Origin: Streptomyces albiflavescens | GTDB lineage: Bacteria > Actinomycetota > Actinomycetes > Streptomycetales > Streptomycetaceae | DNA length: 64,000 bases | Direction: 5' to 3' | Assembly: GCF_014645835.1 (NCBI RefSeq) | Contig: NZ_BMMM01000002.1 | Location: 242,388-306,387 of the forward strand | Part shown: piece after piece, positions 24,944 to 32,056 of the stretch | Layout: every line of letters begins with the position of its first letter | Position numbering within the stretch: position 1 is the stretch's first letter | Notes under the pieces: generated by a model | Told to the model about the DNA's origin: nothing | Seen by the model: the letters and a program-made list of their open reading frames with translations, nothing else | Database searches by the model: none | Position numbers and translations under genes: made by a program

Positions 24944-25851
24944 CCGCCGCAGAGCTCCTTCGCGGTCATGTCGGTCATCTCGGCCTTGGTGAAACCGAAA
25001 GGCCTGAGGATGCGGAACAGTTCGCCGCTGTCCTTCATCTTCTGCAGCTCCACGTTGAAGGCGTCCCGCAGCTTCGTCTCGGCCGACCGGAACGCGAAGC
25101 CGCCGCCGTCGACGTGCGGCTTGCCCTTCACCAGGGGCGCGAAGGGCTTGGTGCTCTCCGCCTTGCGGGACTTCTTGACCACTTCGCGTGTGGTCAGCGC
25201 GGTCCCCGCGAAGACATCGGCGCGGCCCGCCTCGACCGCGTTCAGCCCGGCCACCTGATCCGGCACGATCAGGATGTCGCTCTCCTTGTATCCGGCCTCG
25301 ACCGCGTACTCGATCTCCGCGTACCCCGTCCCCGTCGCGAACTTGGCCTTCTTCGCGACGATGTCCTTGTAGTCGTGCAACCCCTTCGGATTGCCCTTGC
25401 GCACGATGAACGCGTCGAGCATCTGGTAGTCCGGGTCGGCGAAGATGACCTGTTGGCAGCGCTCGGGGTTGATGTACATCCCGGCGGACACGACGTCGAA
25501 CTGCTGCGAGTTGAGACCGGGAATGAGCGAGCCGAACTCGGTCGGGACCGGCTGGACGCGATCGACCCCCAGCCGCTTGAACACGGTTTTCGCGAGTTCG
25601 GGTGCCTCGCCGGTCAGTTCGCCGTTCTTGTCGATGTAGCCGAAGGGGATCTCGCCCGCGATGCCGAGTCGTACGACACCCTGAGCCTTCAGCCGGTCGA
25701 GCAGATCACCGCCGTTGTCGGACGCCGTGGCGACCCGGGTGCAGCCGGCGGCGCCCAGCGCCCCGACGGCACCGAGCGCCGAGGCACCCACGAGCAGCGA
25801 ACGCCGGCTCGGCCCTCGTTTCCCTGTGTCATTCCCAAGTGGTGGAGCCAT
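24940..25851 (-). CDS. ehuB: Ehu-type solute-binding lipoprotein
   Basis: A 303-residue family 3 solute-binding protein. The N-terminus carries a twin-Arg signal ('SRRSLLVGASALGAVGALG') and a lipobox ending at Cys37, so it should be exported folded and anchored to the membrane. The body has 'GVVRLGIAGEIPFGYID' and 'GFAFRSAETKLRDAFN', as in ectoine-type binding proteins. ATG 25851 has no obvious ribosome site. The divergent DUF3830 gene starts only 97 bases away, so both promoters share this short region. Confidence 0.85.
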   Translation of the reverse strand: MAPPLGNDTGKRGPSRRSLLVGASALGAVGALGAAGCTRVATASDNGGDLLDRLKAQGVVRLGIAGEIPFGYIDKNGELTGEAPELAKTVFKRLGVDRVQPVPTEFGSLIPGLNSQQFDVVSAGMYINPERCQQVIFADPDYQMLDAFIVRKGNPKGLHDYKDIVAKKAKFATGTGYAEIEYAVEAGYKESDILIVPDQVAGLNAVEAGRADVFAGTALTTREVVKKSRKAESTKPFAPLVKGKPHVDGGGFAFRSAETKLRDAFNVELQKMKDSGELFRILRPFGFTKAEMTDMTAKELCGG

Positions 25852-25948
25852 GGCCGCGCGACTACCCGGGACCATGCGATGTATTCGGATCGATTTCGGC
25901 CCCGTCACCTCCCGATGCCACCTTGACCGCCGCGGGACCATGGAATGC

Positions 25949-26443
25949 ATGGCCGATCGCTTCATTGAAATCTCCCTGGTCAAGCGGGGAGTCCACTGCA
26001 TGGCGAAGCTCCTCGACGACAGGGCGCCGATCACCTGCGCGGCGGTGTGGGACGCGCTCCCGCTGGGCGGCGACGTCTACCACGCGAAATACGCGCGCAA
26101 TGAGATCTACGCGCTTTTCCCTCCTTTCGCGAAATCGGAGCCACCCCTGGAAAATCCGACAGTTACCCCGATTCCCGGAGACCTCTGCTATTTCGCCTTC
26201 GCGGGCACGGAGTTGGGCACCAAGGCCTACGGCTACGACAGCGACGTACGCCCCGGCACCACCGTCGTCGACCTCGCCCTCTTCTACGAGCGCAACAACC
26301 TGCTCCTCAACGGCGATGTGGGCTGGGTGCCGGGCATCGTCTGGGGCCAGGTGGTCGAGGGCCTCGACGCGATGGCCGAGGCCTGCAACGACCTGTGGCG
26401 CTCGGGCGCGCTGGGCGAGACGCTCAGCTTCCGGCGGGGCTAG
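25949..26443 (+). CDS. DUF3830 family protein
   Basis: A 164-residue single-domain protein with the DUF3830 pattern: 'AKLLDDRAPITCAAVW', 'GDVYHAKYARNEIY', 'PIPGDLCYF' and 'NLLLNGDVGWVPG'. The fold is cyclophilin-like by family description, and no function is established. Such genes often sit with amidases and Asp/Glu-racemase-family enzymes, as here. ATG 25949 is preferred; ATG 25940 is possible. It is divergent from ehuB and convergent with the amidase. Its stop lies inside the terminator palindrome. Confidence 0.8.
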   Translation: MADRFIEISLVKRGVHCMAKLLDDRAPITCAAVWDALPLGGDVYHAKYARNEIYALFPPFAKSEPPLENPTVTPIPGDLCYFAFAGTELGTKAYGYDSDVRPGTTVVDLALFYERNNLLLNGDVGWVPGIVWGQVVEGLDAMAEACNDLWRSGALGETLSFRRG

Positions 26444-26497
26444 GGCCTGTCGTCACATTCCCGTCGGGGCAGACGGGAATGTGACGACAGACCCTAG
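26440..26497. terminator. CTAG-flanked long inverted repeat between convergent stops
   Basis: Arms CTGTCGTCACATTCCCGTC (26447-26465) and its complement (26472-26490) form a 19-bp perfect stem with a 6-base loop, extended by nearly complementary CTAGGG/CCCTAG ends. The stop codons of both convergent genes are the TAGs inside the two CTAG ends. It is a bidirectional terminator; the CTAG ends and GGCCTGTCGTCA sequence also resemble the ends of a small transposable remnant. Confidence 0.8.
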
Positions 26498-27900
26498 GGC
26501 GCCGGGACCGGGGGAGTCACTCCCGCGGCTCCCGCCTCGTACAGGGCGTGCGCCGTCCGCAGGACGAGGTCGTCCCGATGCCGGGCGGCCACGATCTGCA
26601 AGCCCACCGGGAGGCCGTCCGCGTCCCCCCCGACCGGTACCGTCGCGGCGGGCTGCTGCGTCATGTTGAAGGGGTACGTGAACGGGGTCCACCCGGTCCA
26701 TCGACGCTGCCCGGAGCCCTGGGGGACCTCGGCGCCCGCCTCGAAGGCGGTCAATGGCAGGGTGGGCGTCACCAGGACGTCGTACGACTCGTGGAAGCGC
26801 CCCATCCGCCGCCCGAGCTCCATGCGGACGTCCACCGCGGCGAGATAGTCCAGCGCGCCGAACCGGGCGCCGAGGGCGCAGATTTCGCGGAGGCCGGGGT
26901 CGAGCAACTCCCGCTGGTGGGGCCCGAAGTGCTGGGTCACGCGGGCCGCCCCGCTGAACCAGAGCGTGTGGAAGGCGTCGACCGGGTCGGTGAAGTCCGG
27001 GTCGGCCTCGGTGACGTACGCGCCGAGGCCCGCGAGCCGCTCCACCGCCCGCCGTACTGCCGCCGCGACGGCGGGACGGACCGCGACCTGCCCGCCCAGC
27101 GAGGGCGAGTAGGCCACCCGCAGCCCCCGCACCCCGCCCTCCAGCGCGTCCACGAAGGACCCGCCGACCGGCCCCAGCGCGGACCAGTCCCGTGCGTCGG
27201 GCCCGCTGATCACGTCCAGCATCAGCGCGGCGTCGGCGGCGTCCCGGGTCATCGGCCCCACGTGCGAGAGCGTCCCGAAGGCGCTCGCGGGATACAACGG
27301 CACTCGCCCGTACGTCGGCTTCAGCCCGAAGATCCCGCAGAAGGCGGCCGGGATACGGACGCTGCCGCCGCCGTCCGTGCCGAGAGACAGCGGGCCCGCG
27401 CCCAGTGCCACGGCCGCCGCGCTGCCGCCGCTGGAGCCGCCGGCGGTGCGTGAGACGTCGTACGGATTGCGCGTCACCCCCGACAGCGGCGAGTCCGTGA
27501 CGCCCTTCCAGCCGAACTCGGGCGTCGTCGTCCTGCCGAGGAAGACCGCGCCGTGCTCGCGCAGCCGGGCCACGGACGGCGCGTCCTCGTCCCAGCGCCC
27601 GTGCGGATCGACGGTCCTGGAGCCACGCAGGGTCGGTGCCCCGCGCATGAGCAGGATGTCCTTGACGGTGACCGGGACGCCGTCCAGCAGGCCCTTCGGC
27701 TCGCCGCGCCGCCAGCGTTCCGCCGACTCCCCGGCCCGGGTGAGGGCTTCGTCCGCGTCGAGGCGTACGAAGGCGTTCACGACGGGCTGGACGCGATCGG
27801 CGCGTTCCAGGGCCGCGCGTGTCGCGTCCACGGGGCTGAATTCGCCCTTGCGGTAGCCATCGACGAGTTGTACGGCGGTCAGCTCGGTGAGTTCCGACAT
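26494..27900 (-). CDS. Amidase signature family enzyme
   Basis: A 468-residue serine amidohydrolase. The Ser-cisSer-Lys triad is visible as Lys80 ('VTVKDIL'), Ser156/157 ('GGSSGGS') and Ser180 ('TDGGGSVRIP'). It hydrolyses a C-N bond of an amide or a carbamoyl compound. The exact substrate cannot be read from sequence. ATG 27900 follows TTTGGAGGGG, and an upstream start at 27942 is less likely. It starts 19 bases after the dehydrogenase stop and is probably co-transcribed with it. Its place beside an importer and racemase-family proteins suggests catabolism of an imported amide. Confidence 0.88.
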   Translation of the reverse strand: MSELTELTAVQLVDGYRKGEFSPVDATRAALERADRVQPVVNAFVRLDADEALTRAGESAERWRRGEPKGLLDGVPVTVKDILLMRGAPTLRGSRTVDPHGRWDEDAPSVARLREHGAVFLGRTTTPEFGWKGVTDSPLSGVTRNPYDVSRTAGGSSGGSAAAVALGAGPLSLGTDGGGSVRIPAAFCGIFGLKPTYGRVPLYPASAFGTLSHVGPMTRDAADAALMLDVISGPDARDWSALGPVGGSFVDALEGGVRGLRVAYSPSLGGQVAVRPAVAAAVRRAVERLAGLGAYVTEADPDFTDPVDAFHTLWFSGAARVTQHFGPHQRELLDPGLREICALGARFGALDYLAAVDVRMELGRRMGRFHESYDVLVTPTLPLTAFEAGAEVPQGSGQRRWTGWTPFTYPFNMTQQPAATVPVGGDADGLPVGLQIVAARHRDDLVLRTAHALYEAGAAGVTPPVPAP

Positions 27901-27919
27901 CGGCCCCTCCAAAGGGAGT

Positions 27920-28861
27920 TCACTGCCCCGGCACGTACCCACGTTTCTTGTCGACGACGTTCGGCAGCGGCTTTCCCGCAGCCCAGCGCTCGTACAAGTC
28001 CACGAACTGGGTGCCCAGTTCGTCCCGCCAGCCGGCCGTGTCCCCGCTCATGTGCGGCGACACGATCAGCCCGGGGACCTGCCACAATGGGCTGTCGGGG
28101 CCCAGCGGTTCGTGCTCGAAGACATCGAGGGCCGCACCCGCGATCCACCGCTTCGACAGCGCCTCGGCGAGCGCGTCCTCGACGACGAGCTGCCCGCGCC
28201 CGACATTGATGAAGCGCGCCGACGGCTGCATCACCCCGAAGCGCCGTGCGTCGAACATGCCGCGCGTGACCTCGGTGAGCGGCGCCGCGCACACCACCCA
28301 GTCGGCGCGAGCCATCAGCCGGTCCAGCTCCTCCGGGCCGTGCACACCCCTGCGCGCGGCGCGCCCCACCAGTGCCGTCGTGACGTCAAGTGCCTTGAGC
28401 GTCCCGACGATCGCCTGTCCGATGGGCCCGGAGCCGACCACGCACGCGCGGGTCCCCGCGACCCGCTGCGACTCGCGGTGCCGCCACTCCCGCTGCCGCT
28501 GCAGCTCCCAGGTCCGCGGCAGATCCTTCGCCATGGCCAGCACCAGCGCGGCGACGTACTCCGCGATCGGCTGGTCGAAGACTCCGCGCGCATTGGTCAC
28601 CACCGTGTCGGACGCGGCGAGCTCGGGGCACATCAGATGGTCCACACCCGCGCTCGCCGTGTGCACCCAGCGCGGCCGCGGACCCTCGCCGGGCCAGGCC
28701 CGGCGCACGGCGTGCGAGGTGAAGTCCCAGACCAGCAGGACGTCCGCGTACGGCAGCCGCTCGGCCAGCGTGGACTCGTCGGCGTGCTCGATCCGCACCC
28801 GACCGGTGAGCCTGCCGAGGCGGGGGAGGGGGTCGGCGTCGAGGACGAGAAGGGTGGTCAT
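27920..28861 (-). CDS. D-2-hydroxyacid dehydrogenase family protein
   Basis: A 313-residue NAD(P)-dependent dehydrogenase. The cofactor loop is 'VVGSGPIGQAI', and the active-site Arg, Glu and His are in 'NVGRGQLV', 'DVFEHEPLG' and 'IVSPHMSG'. It would interconvert a 2-hydroxy acid and a 2-keto acid. ATG 28861 gives the usual family start 'TTLLVLDAD', while the reading frame stays open far upstream. It diverges from the isomerase pair at 29118, with about 256 bases between. It forms a likely two-gene operon with the amidase. Confidence 0.88.
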   Translation of the reverse strand: MTTLLVLDADPLPRLGRLTGRVRIEHADESTLAERLPYADVLLVWDFTSHAVRRAWPGEGPRPRWVHTASAGVDHLMCPELAASDTVVTNARGVFDQPIAEYVAALVLAMAKDLPRTWELQRQREWRHRESQRVAGTRACVVGSGPIGQAIVGTLKALDVTTALVGRAARRGVHGPEELDRLMARADWVVCAAPLTEVTRGMFDARRFGVMQPSARFINVGRGQLVVEDALAEALSKRWIAGAALDVFEHEPLGPDSPLWQVPGLIVSPHMSGDTAGWRDELGTQFVDLYERWAAGKPLPNVVDKKRGYVPGQ

Positions 28862-29117
28862 CGGGGGCAACCGTTTCGCAGGGCGGGTCCGCTTTTGCGG
28901 GGCGGTGCGGGCCGCGCGGGGCGGGGAGGGATCAGGGCCGCTTTCCAGGGTTTTCCGGAGAATGGGGGGTATCTGGGTAGGTGTGAGGGAAAAAGTGTGT
29001 GCGGGCCGTCTGAGATGCGCGGATTGACCACGCTCGCACCCGAACCTACCTTCGTCAACACGGGCCCGCGTACGGTCCGTTGTCCACCCGTTTCTGTTCG
29101 TGAGGCAGGTGCCTGCC

Positions 29118-29897
29118 ATGGATGTCTCCTTTCTGGGTGGCCCTCGCCCGCAGCGCGGCATCGGCGTCGTCGCCCCCTTCGACTTCGCCCTCGACCGGGA
29201 GCTGTGGCGCTGGGTGCCGGACGACGTCTCCCTGCACCTCACCCGCACCCCGTTCGTGCCGGTCGAGGTGAGCCTGGACCTGGCCCGCCTGGTCTCCGAA
29301 CACGAGACGCTCGGCGACGCGGTGCGCGCCCTGAACGCGGTCGCGCCCGAGGTCGTCGCGTACGCCTGCACCTCCGGCAGCTTTGTGGGAGGGGTGGCCG
29401 GGGAGCGCGCGATGTGCGAGGCGATGACGCGGGCGGGCGGGGTCGACGCGGTCACCACGTCCGGCGCCCTCCTCGCCGCGCTGGAGGAGCTGGGTGCCCG
29501 CCGCATCGCGCTGGTGACCCCGTACACGGTCTCGGTGACCCAGTCCCTGGAGGAGTACGTGGCCGAGGCGGGCATCGCGGTGTCGGGCCGTGCCTTCATG
29601 GGCCTGACCAGGCACATCTGGAAGGTTCCCTATCGCGATGTGGTGGAGATGGCCCACCGGGCGGTACGGGGTGAGGTGGACGCCCTGTTCATCAGCTGTA
29701 CCAACCTTCCGACGTACGACGTCATCCCCCAGCTGGAGGCGGAACTGCGCATCCCGGTTCTCTCGGCCAACCAGGTGACGATGTGGGCTGCGCTGCGTCA
29801 GCTGGGTACCCGGGCCGTGGGTCCCTACCAGGCTCTGCTCGACGAGTCCGCTCGTCGGGGGCCCGTACTGCCGGAAGAACAGGAAGGTTGGGCATGA
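29118..29897 (+). CDS. Maleate isomerase / Asp-Glu racemase superfamily protein
   Basis: A 259-residue cofactor-independent enzyme of the group that includes maleate cis-trans isomerase, arylmalonate decarboxylase and EutA of ectoine degradation. Both conserved Cys motifs are present: 'AYACTSGSF' and 'FISCTNLPTYD', the usual two-base proton shuttle. ATG 29118 follows GAGGCAGGTG. It overlaps its paralog by 4 bases (ATGA), so the two are made together and may form a heteromer. Confidence 0.83.
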   Translation: MDVSFLGGPRPQRGIGVVAPFDFALDRELWRWVPDDVSLHLTRTPFVPVEVSLDLARLVSEHETLGDAVRALNAVAPEVVAYACTSGSFVGGVAGERAMCEAMTRAGGVDAVTTSGALLAALEELGARRIALVTPYTVSVTQSLEEYVAEAGIAVSGRAFMGLTRHIWKVPYRDVVEMAHRAVRGEVDALFISCTNLPTYDVIPQLEAELRIPVLSANQVTMWAALRQLGTRAVGPYQALLDESARRGPVLPEEQEGWA

Positions 29898-30625
29898 CCG
29901 CACTCGGATTCCTCTACCCCGGTCACTCGGGCGAGGACGACTACCCGCGCATGGAGCAGTTGCTCGGCAGCGACATCCGGCTTCCCCTCGTCCACACGGA
30001 GATCGGCGAGGACGCGCACCGGGTGGACGCGCTCCTCGAGATGGGCTCGGCGGCCCGGCTCGCGGCGGGCGTGGAGGAGCTGCGCCTCTCCGGTGCCGAA
30101 GCGATCGTGTGGGCCTGCACCAGCGGCAGCTTCGTGTACGGCTGGCAGGGCGCCCATGAGCAGGTCCGCGCCCTCGCCCGGGCCGCGGGGCTGCCCGCCT
30201 CCTCCACGTCCTTCGCCTTCGCGCACGCGGTGCCGGAGATCGGTGCCCGGCGGGTCGCGGTCGCGGCGACCTATCCGGAGGATGTGGCCGCGCTCTTCGC
30301 CGCGTTTCTGAAGGACGCGGGGGTGGAGGTGGTCGCCGTGCGCGGCGCCGGTGTCATCACCGCCGTGGAGGTCGCCACCTGGGGGGTCGAGCAGGTCCTC
30401 GCCCTCGCCCGTGAGGCCGACCACCCCGACGCGGACGCGATCCTCCTCCCCGACACGGCCCTCCATACGGCATCCCACATCCCGGCCCTGGAGGCCGCTC
30501 TCGGCAAACCGGTCCTCACCGCGAACCAGGTCACCGTCTGGGAGGGCCTGCGCCTGGCGGACCGCCGGGTGAACGCCCCCGAGCTCGGCACGCTGTTCAC
30601 GAGGGAGCCGATCGTGCAGGTGTGA
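29894..30625 (+). CDS. Second maleate isomerase family paralog, one Cys missing
   Basis: A 243-residue paralog of the preceding gene. It keeps the first Cys motif 'WACTSGSF', but the second motif is 'LLPDTALHTASH', with no Cys where the neighbour has SCTNLPT. It may be a one-Cys decarboxylase-like enzyme (arylmalonate decarboxylase works with one key Cys) or a regulatory or structural partner. It starts in the stop of the first gene. Two dispersed-repeat hairpins follow its stop. Confidence 0.82.
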   Translation: MTALGFLYPGHSGEDDYPRMEQLLGSDIRLPLVHTEIGEDAHRVDALLEMGSAARLAAGVEELRLSGAEAIVWACTSGSFVYGWQGAHEQVRALARAAGLPASSTSFAFAHAVPEIGARRVAVAATYPEDVAALFAAFLKDAGVEVVAVRGAGVITAVEVATWGVEQVLALAREADHPDADAILLPDTALHTASHIPALEAALGKPVLTANQVTVWEGLRLADRRVNAPELGTLFTREPIVQV

Positions 30626-30637
30626 GGGTGGTTCTTC

Positions 30638-30703
30638 GCGCCCCTTTAAGGGGCGCGGGGAACTGCGCGATCTTTTAGGGGGGTCTGGGGGCGCAGCCCC
30701 CAG
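30638..30703. repeat. Two-hairpin dispersed element
   Basis: GCGCCCCTTTAAGGGGCGC (30638-30656) and CTGGGGGC-GCA-GCCCCCAG (30685-30703) are hairpins joined by a GGGGAACTGCGCGATC spacer. I know this combination as a common intergenic repeat of Streptomyces. It probably ends the upstream transcript. The rest of 30626-30836 is G-rich and holds no gene that I can see. Confidence 0.65.
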
Positions 30704-30836
30704 TACGGGACGGGAAGGGGCGGAGGGGGCGAAACAACCCCCCAACCCCCACGCCGCGCCCCACCCGGGAATAAGCGGAGACCGCCTCCTGTTCGTACCC
30801 GGCGGACAACTACGCGCACGCATCAGGAGGCACCCG

Positions 30837-31928
30837 GTGGACGAGACGGACGAGATCCGAGGCACGGCGACGGGCACCGCCCCCGTACCCCTGTCGGTCC
30901 TGGACCTGGTCACCGTCGGAGCGGGCCGCACCGCGACCGACGCCCTGGGCACCAGCGTCAAGCTCTCCCGCCTCGCGGAGTCCCGCGGCTTCCACCGCTA
31001 CTGGGTCGCCGAACATCACTCGATGCCGGGCGTGGCATCGTCCTCGCCCGCAGTGATCCTGGCCCACCTGGCCGCCCACACGACCCGCATCCGCCTCGGC
31101 TCGGGCGGCGTCATGCTCCCGAACCACGCCCCCCTGGTCATCGCGGAGCAGTTCGGCACACTGGAGGCGATGGCCCCGGGCCGTGTCGACCTGGGCCTCG
31201 GCCGAGCCCCGGGCACGGACGGCGCGACCGCGGCGGCCCTCCGCCGCACCGACCGGCTCGACGAAGGCGGCGACGACTTCCCCCAGCAACTCGCGGAGCT
31301 CACCCGCTTCCTGGACGACGACTTCCCCGACGGCCACCCCTACGCCCGCATCCACGCGGTGCCCGGCCCCGTCCAGTCGACGTCCCCCGGCGGCGTGCAG
31401 TCTCCGCACCGTCCTCCGATCTGGCTCCTTGGCTCCTCCGGCTTCAGCGCCCGCCTCGCCGGAGTCCTGGGCCTCCCCTTCGCCTTCGCCCACCACTTCT
31501 CGGCCCAGAACACGATCCCGGCGCTGGACCTCTACCGCGAGTCCTTCCAGCCGTCAGCGGTGCTGTCCTCCCCCTACGCCCTGATTGGCGTCTCCGCCCT
31601 CGCCACGGACGACGAGAAGGAGGCCCGCCGCCAGGTCATGGCCGCCGCCCTGAACATGGTCCGCCTGCGCACCGGCCGCCCGGGTCTGGTCCCGACGCCC
31701 GAGGAGGCGGAGGCATACGAATTCAGCCCCATGGAGCGGGAGTTCATCACCAGCTGGAACGCCAATGTCATTCACGGCACCGCCGACGAGGTCCGCTCCG
31801 GCCTCGACGACCTGCAAAAGCGCACCGGCGCCGACGAATTGATGATCACGGGCAACGCCCACGGCGGTGATGTACGCCTGCGCTCGTACGAACTCATCGC
31901 GGACGCGTACGGGTTGCCGAAGCCCTAG
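30837..31928 (+). CDS. LLM-class flavin-dependent oxidoreductase
   Basis: A 363-residue luciferase-like monooxygenase of the MsnO8 type. The N-terminus 'PLSVLDLVTVGAGRT', 'GFHRYWVAEHHSMPG' and 'SGGVMLPNHAPLVIAEQFG' are family marks, and 'PIWLLGSSGFSARLAGVLGL' is near residue 200. It would use reduced FMN and oxygen. The substrate is unknown. GTG 30837 follows a perfect AGGAGG. It stands alone between dispersed repeats. It is not related in position to the monooxygenase domain in the synthetase at 9775. Confidence 0.88.
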   Translation: MDETDEIRGTATGTAPVPLSVLDLVTVGAGRTATDALGTSVKLSRLAESRGFHRYWVAEHHSMPGVASSSPAVILAHLAAHTTRIRLGSGGVMLPNHAPLVIAEQFGTLEAMAPGRVDLGLGRAPGTDGATAAALRRTDRLDEGGDDFPQQLAELTRFLDDDFPDGHPYARIHAVPGPVQSTSPGGVQSPHRPPIWLLGSSGFSARLAGVLGLPFAFAHHFSAQNTIPALDLYRESFQPSAVLSSPYALIGVSALATDDEKEARRQVMAAALNMVRLRTGRPGLVPTPEEAEAYEFSPMEREFITSWNANVIHGTADEVRSGLDDLQKRTGADELMITGNAHGGDVRLRSYELIADAYGLPKP

Positions 31929-31947
31929 TAGCCGAGGCTTGAGGGGT

Positions 31948-32056
31948 CTCAGGCCTGAGCGGGTGTCTCAGGCCTGAGCGGGTTTCCGGCCTGCGGGAGG
32001 GGCGAGCGGTTCTCAGGCCTGAGCGGGTTTCCGGCCTGAGTAGGTCTCAGGCCTGA
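31948..32056. repeat. Four copies of a CTCAGGCCTGAG palindrome
   Basis: The 12-bp palindrome occurs at 31948-31959, 31967-31978, 32012-32023 and, with one change, 32046-32057, separated by GCGGGT/TTCCGGCCTG sequence. It lies between two convergent genes, so termination is a likely role. The last copy reaches into the 3' end of the GGDEF-EAL gene. Confidence 0.75.

Noticed and set aside
30837..31928. The LLM enzyme as part of the PKS/NRPS pathway
   Set aside because: It lies 9 kb beyond the operon terminator, behind another functional unit, and belongs to a different luciferase-like subgroup.
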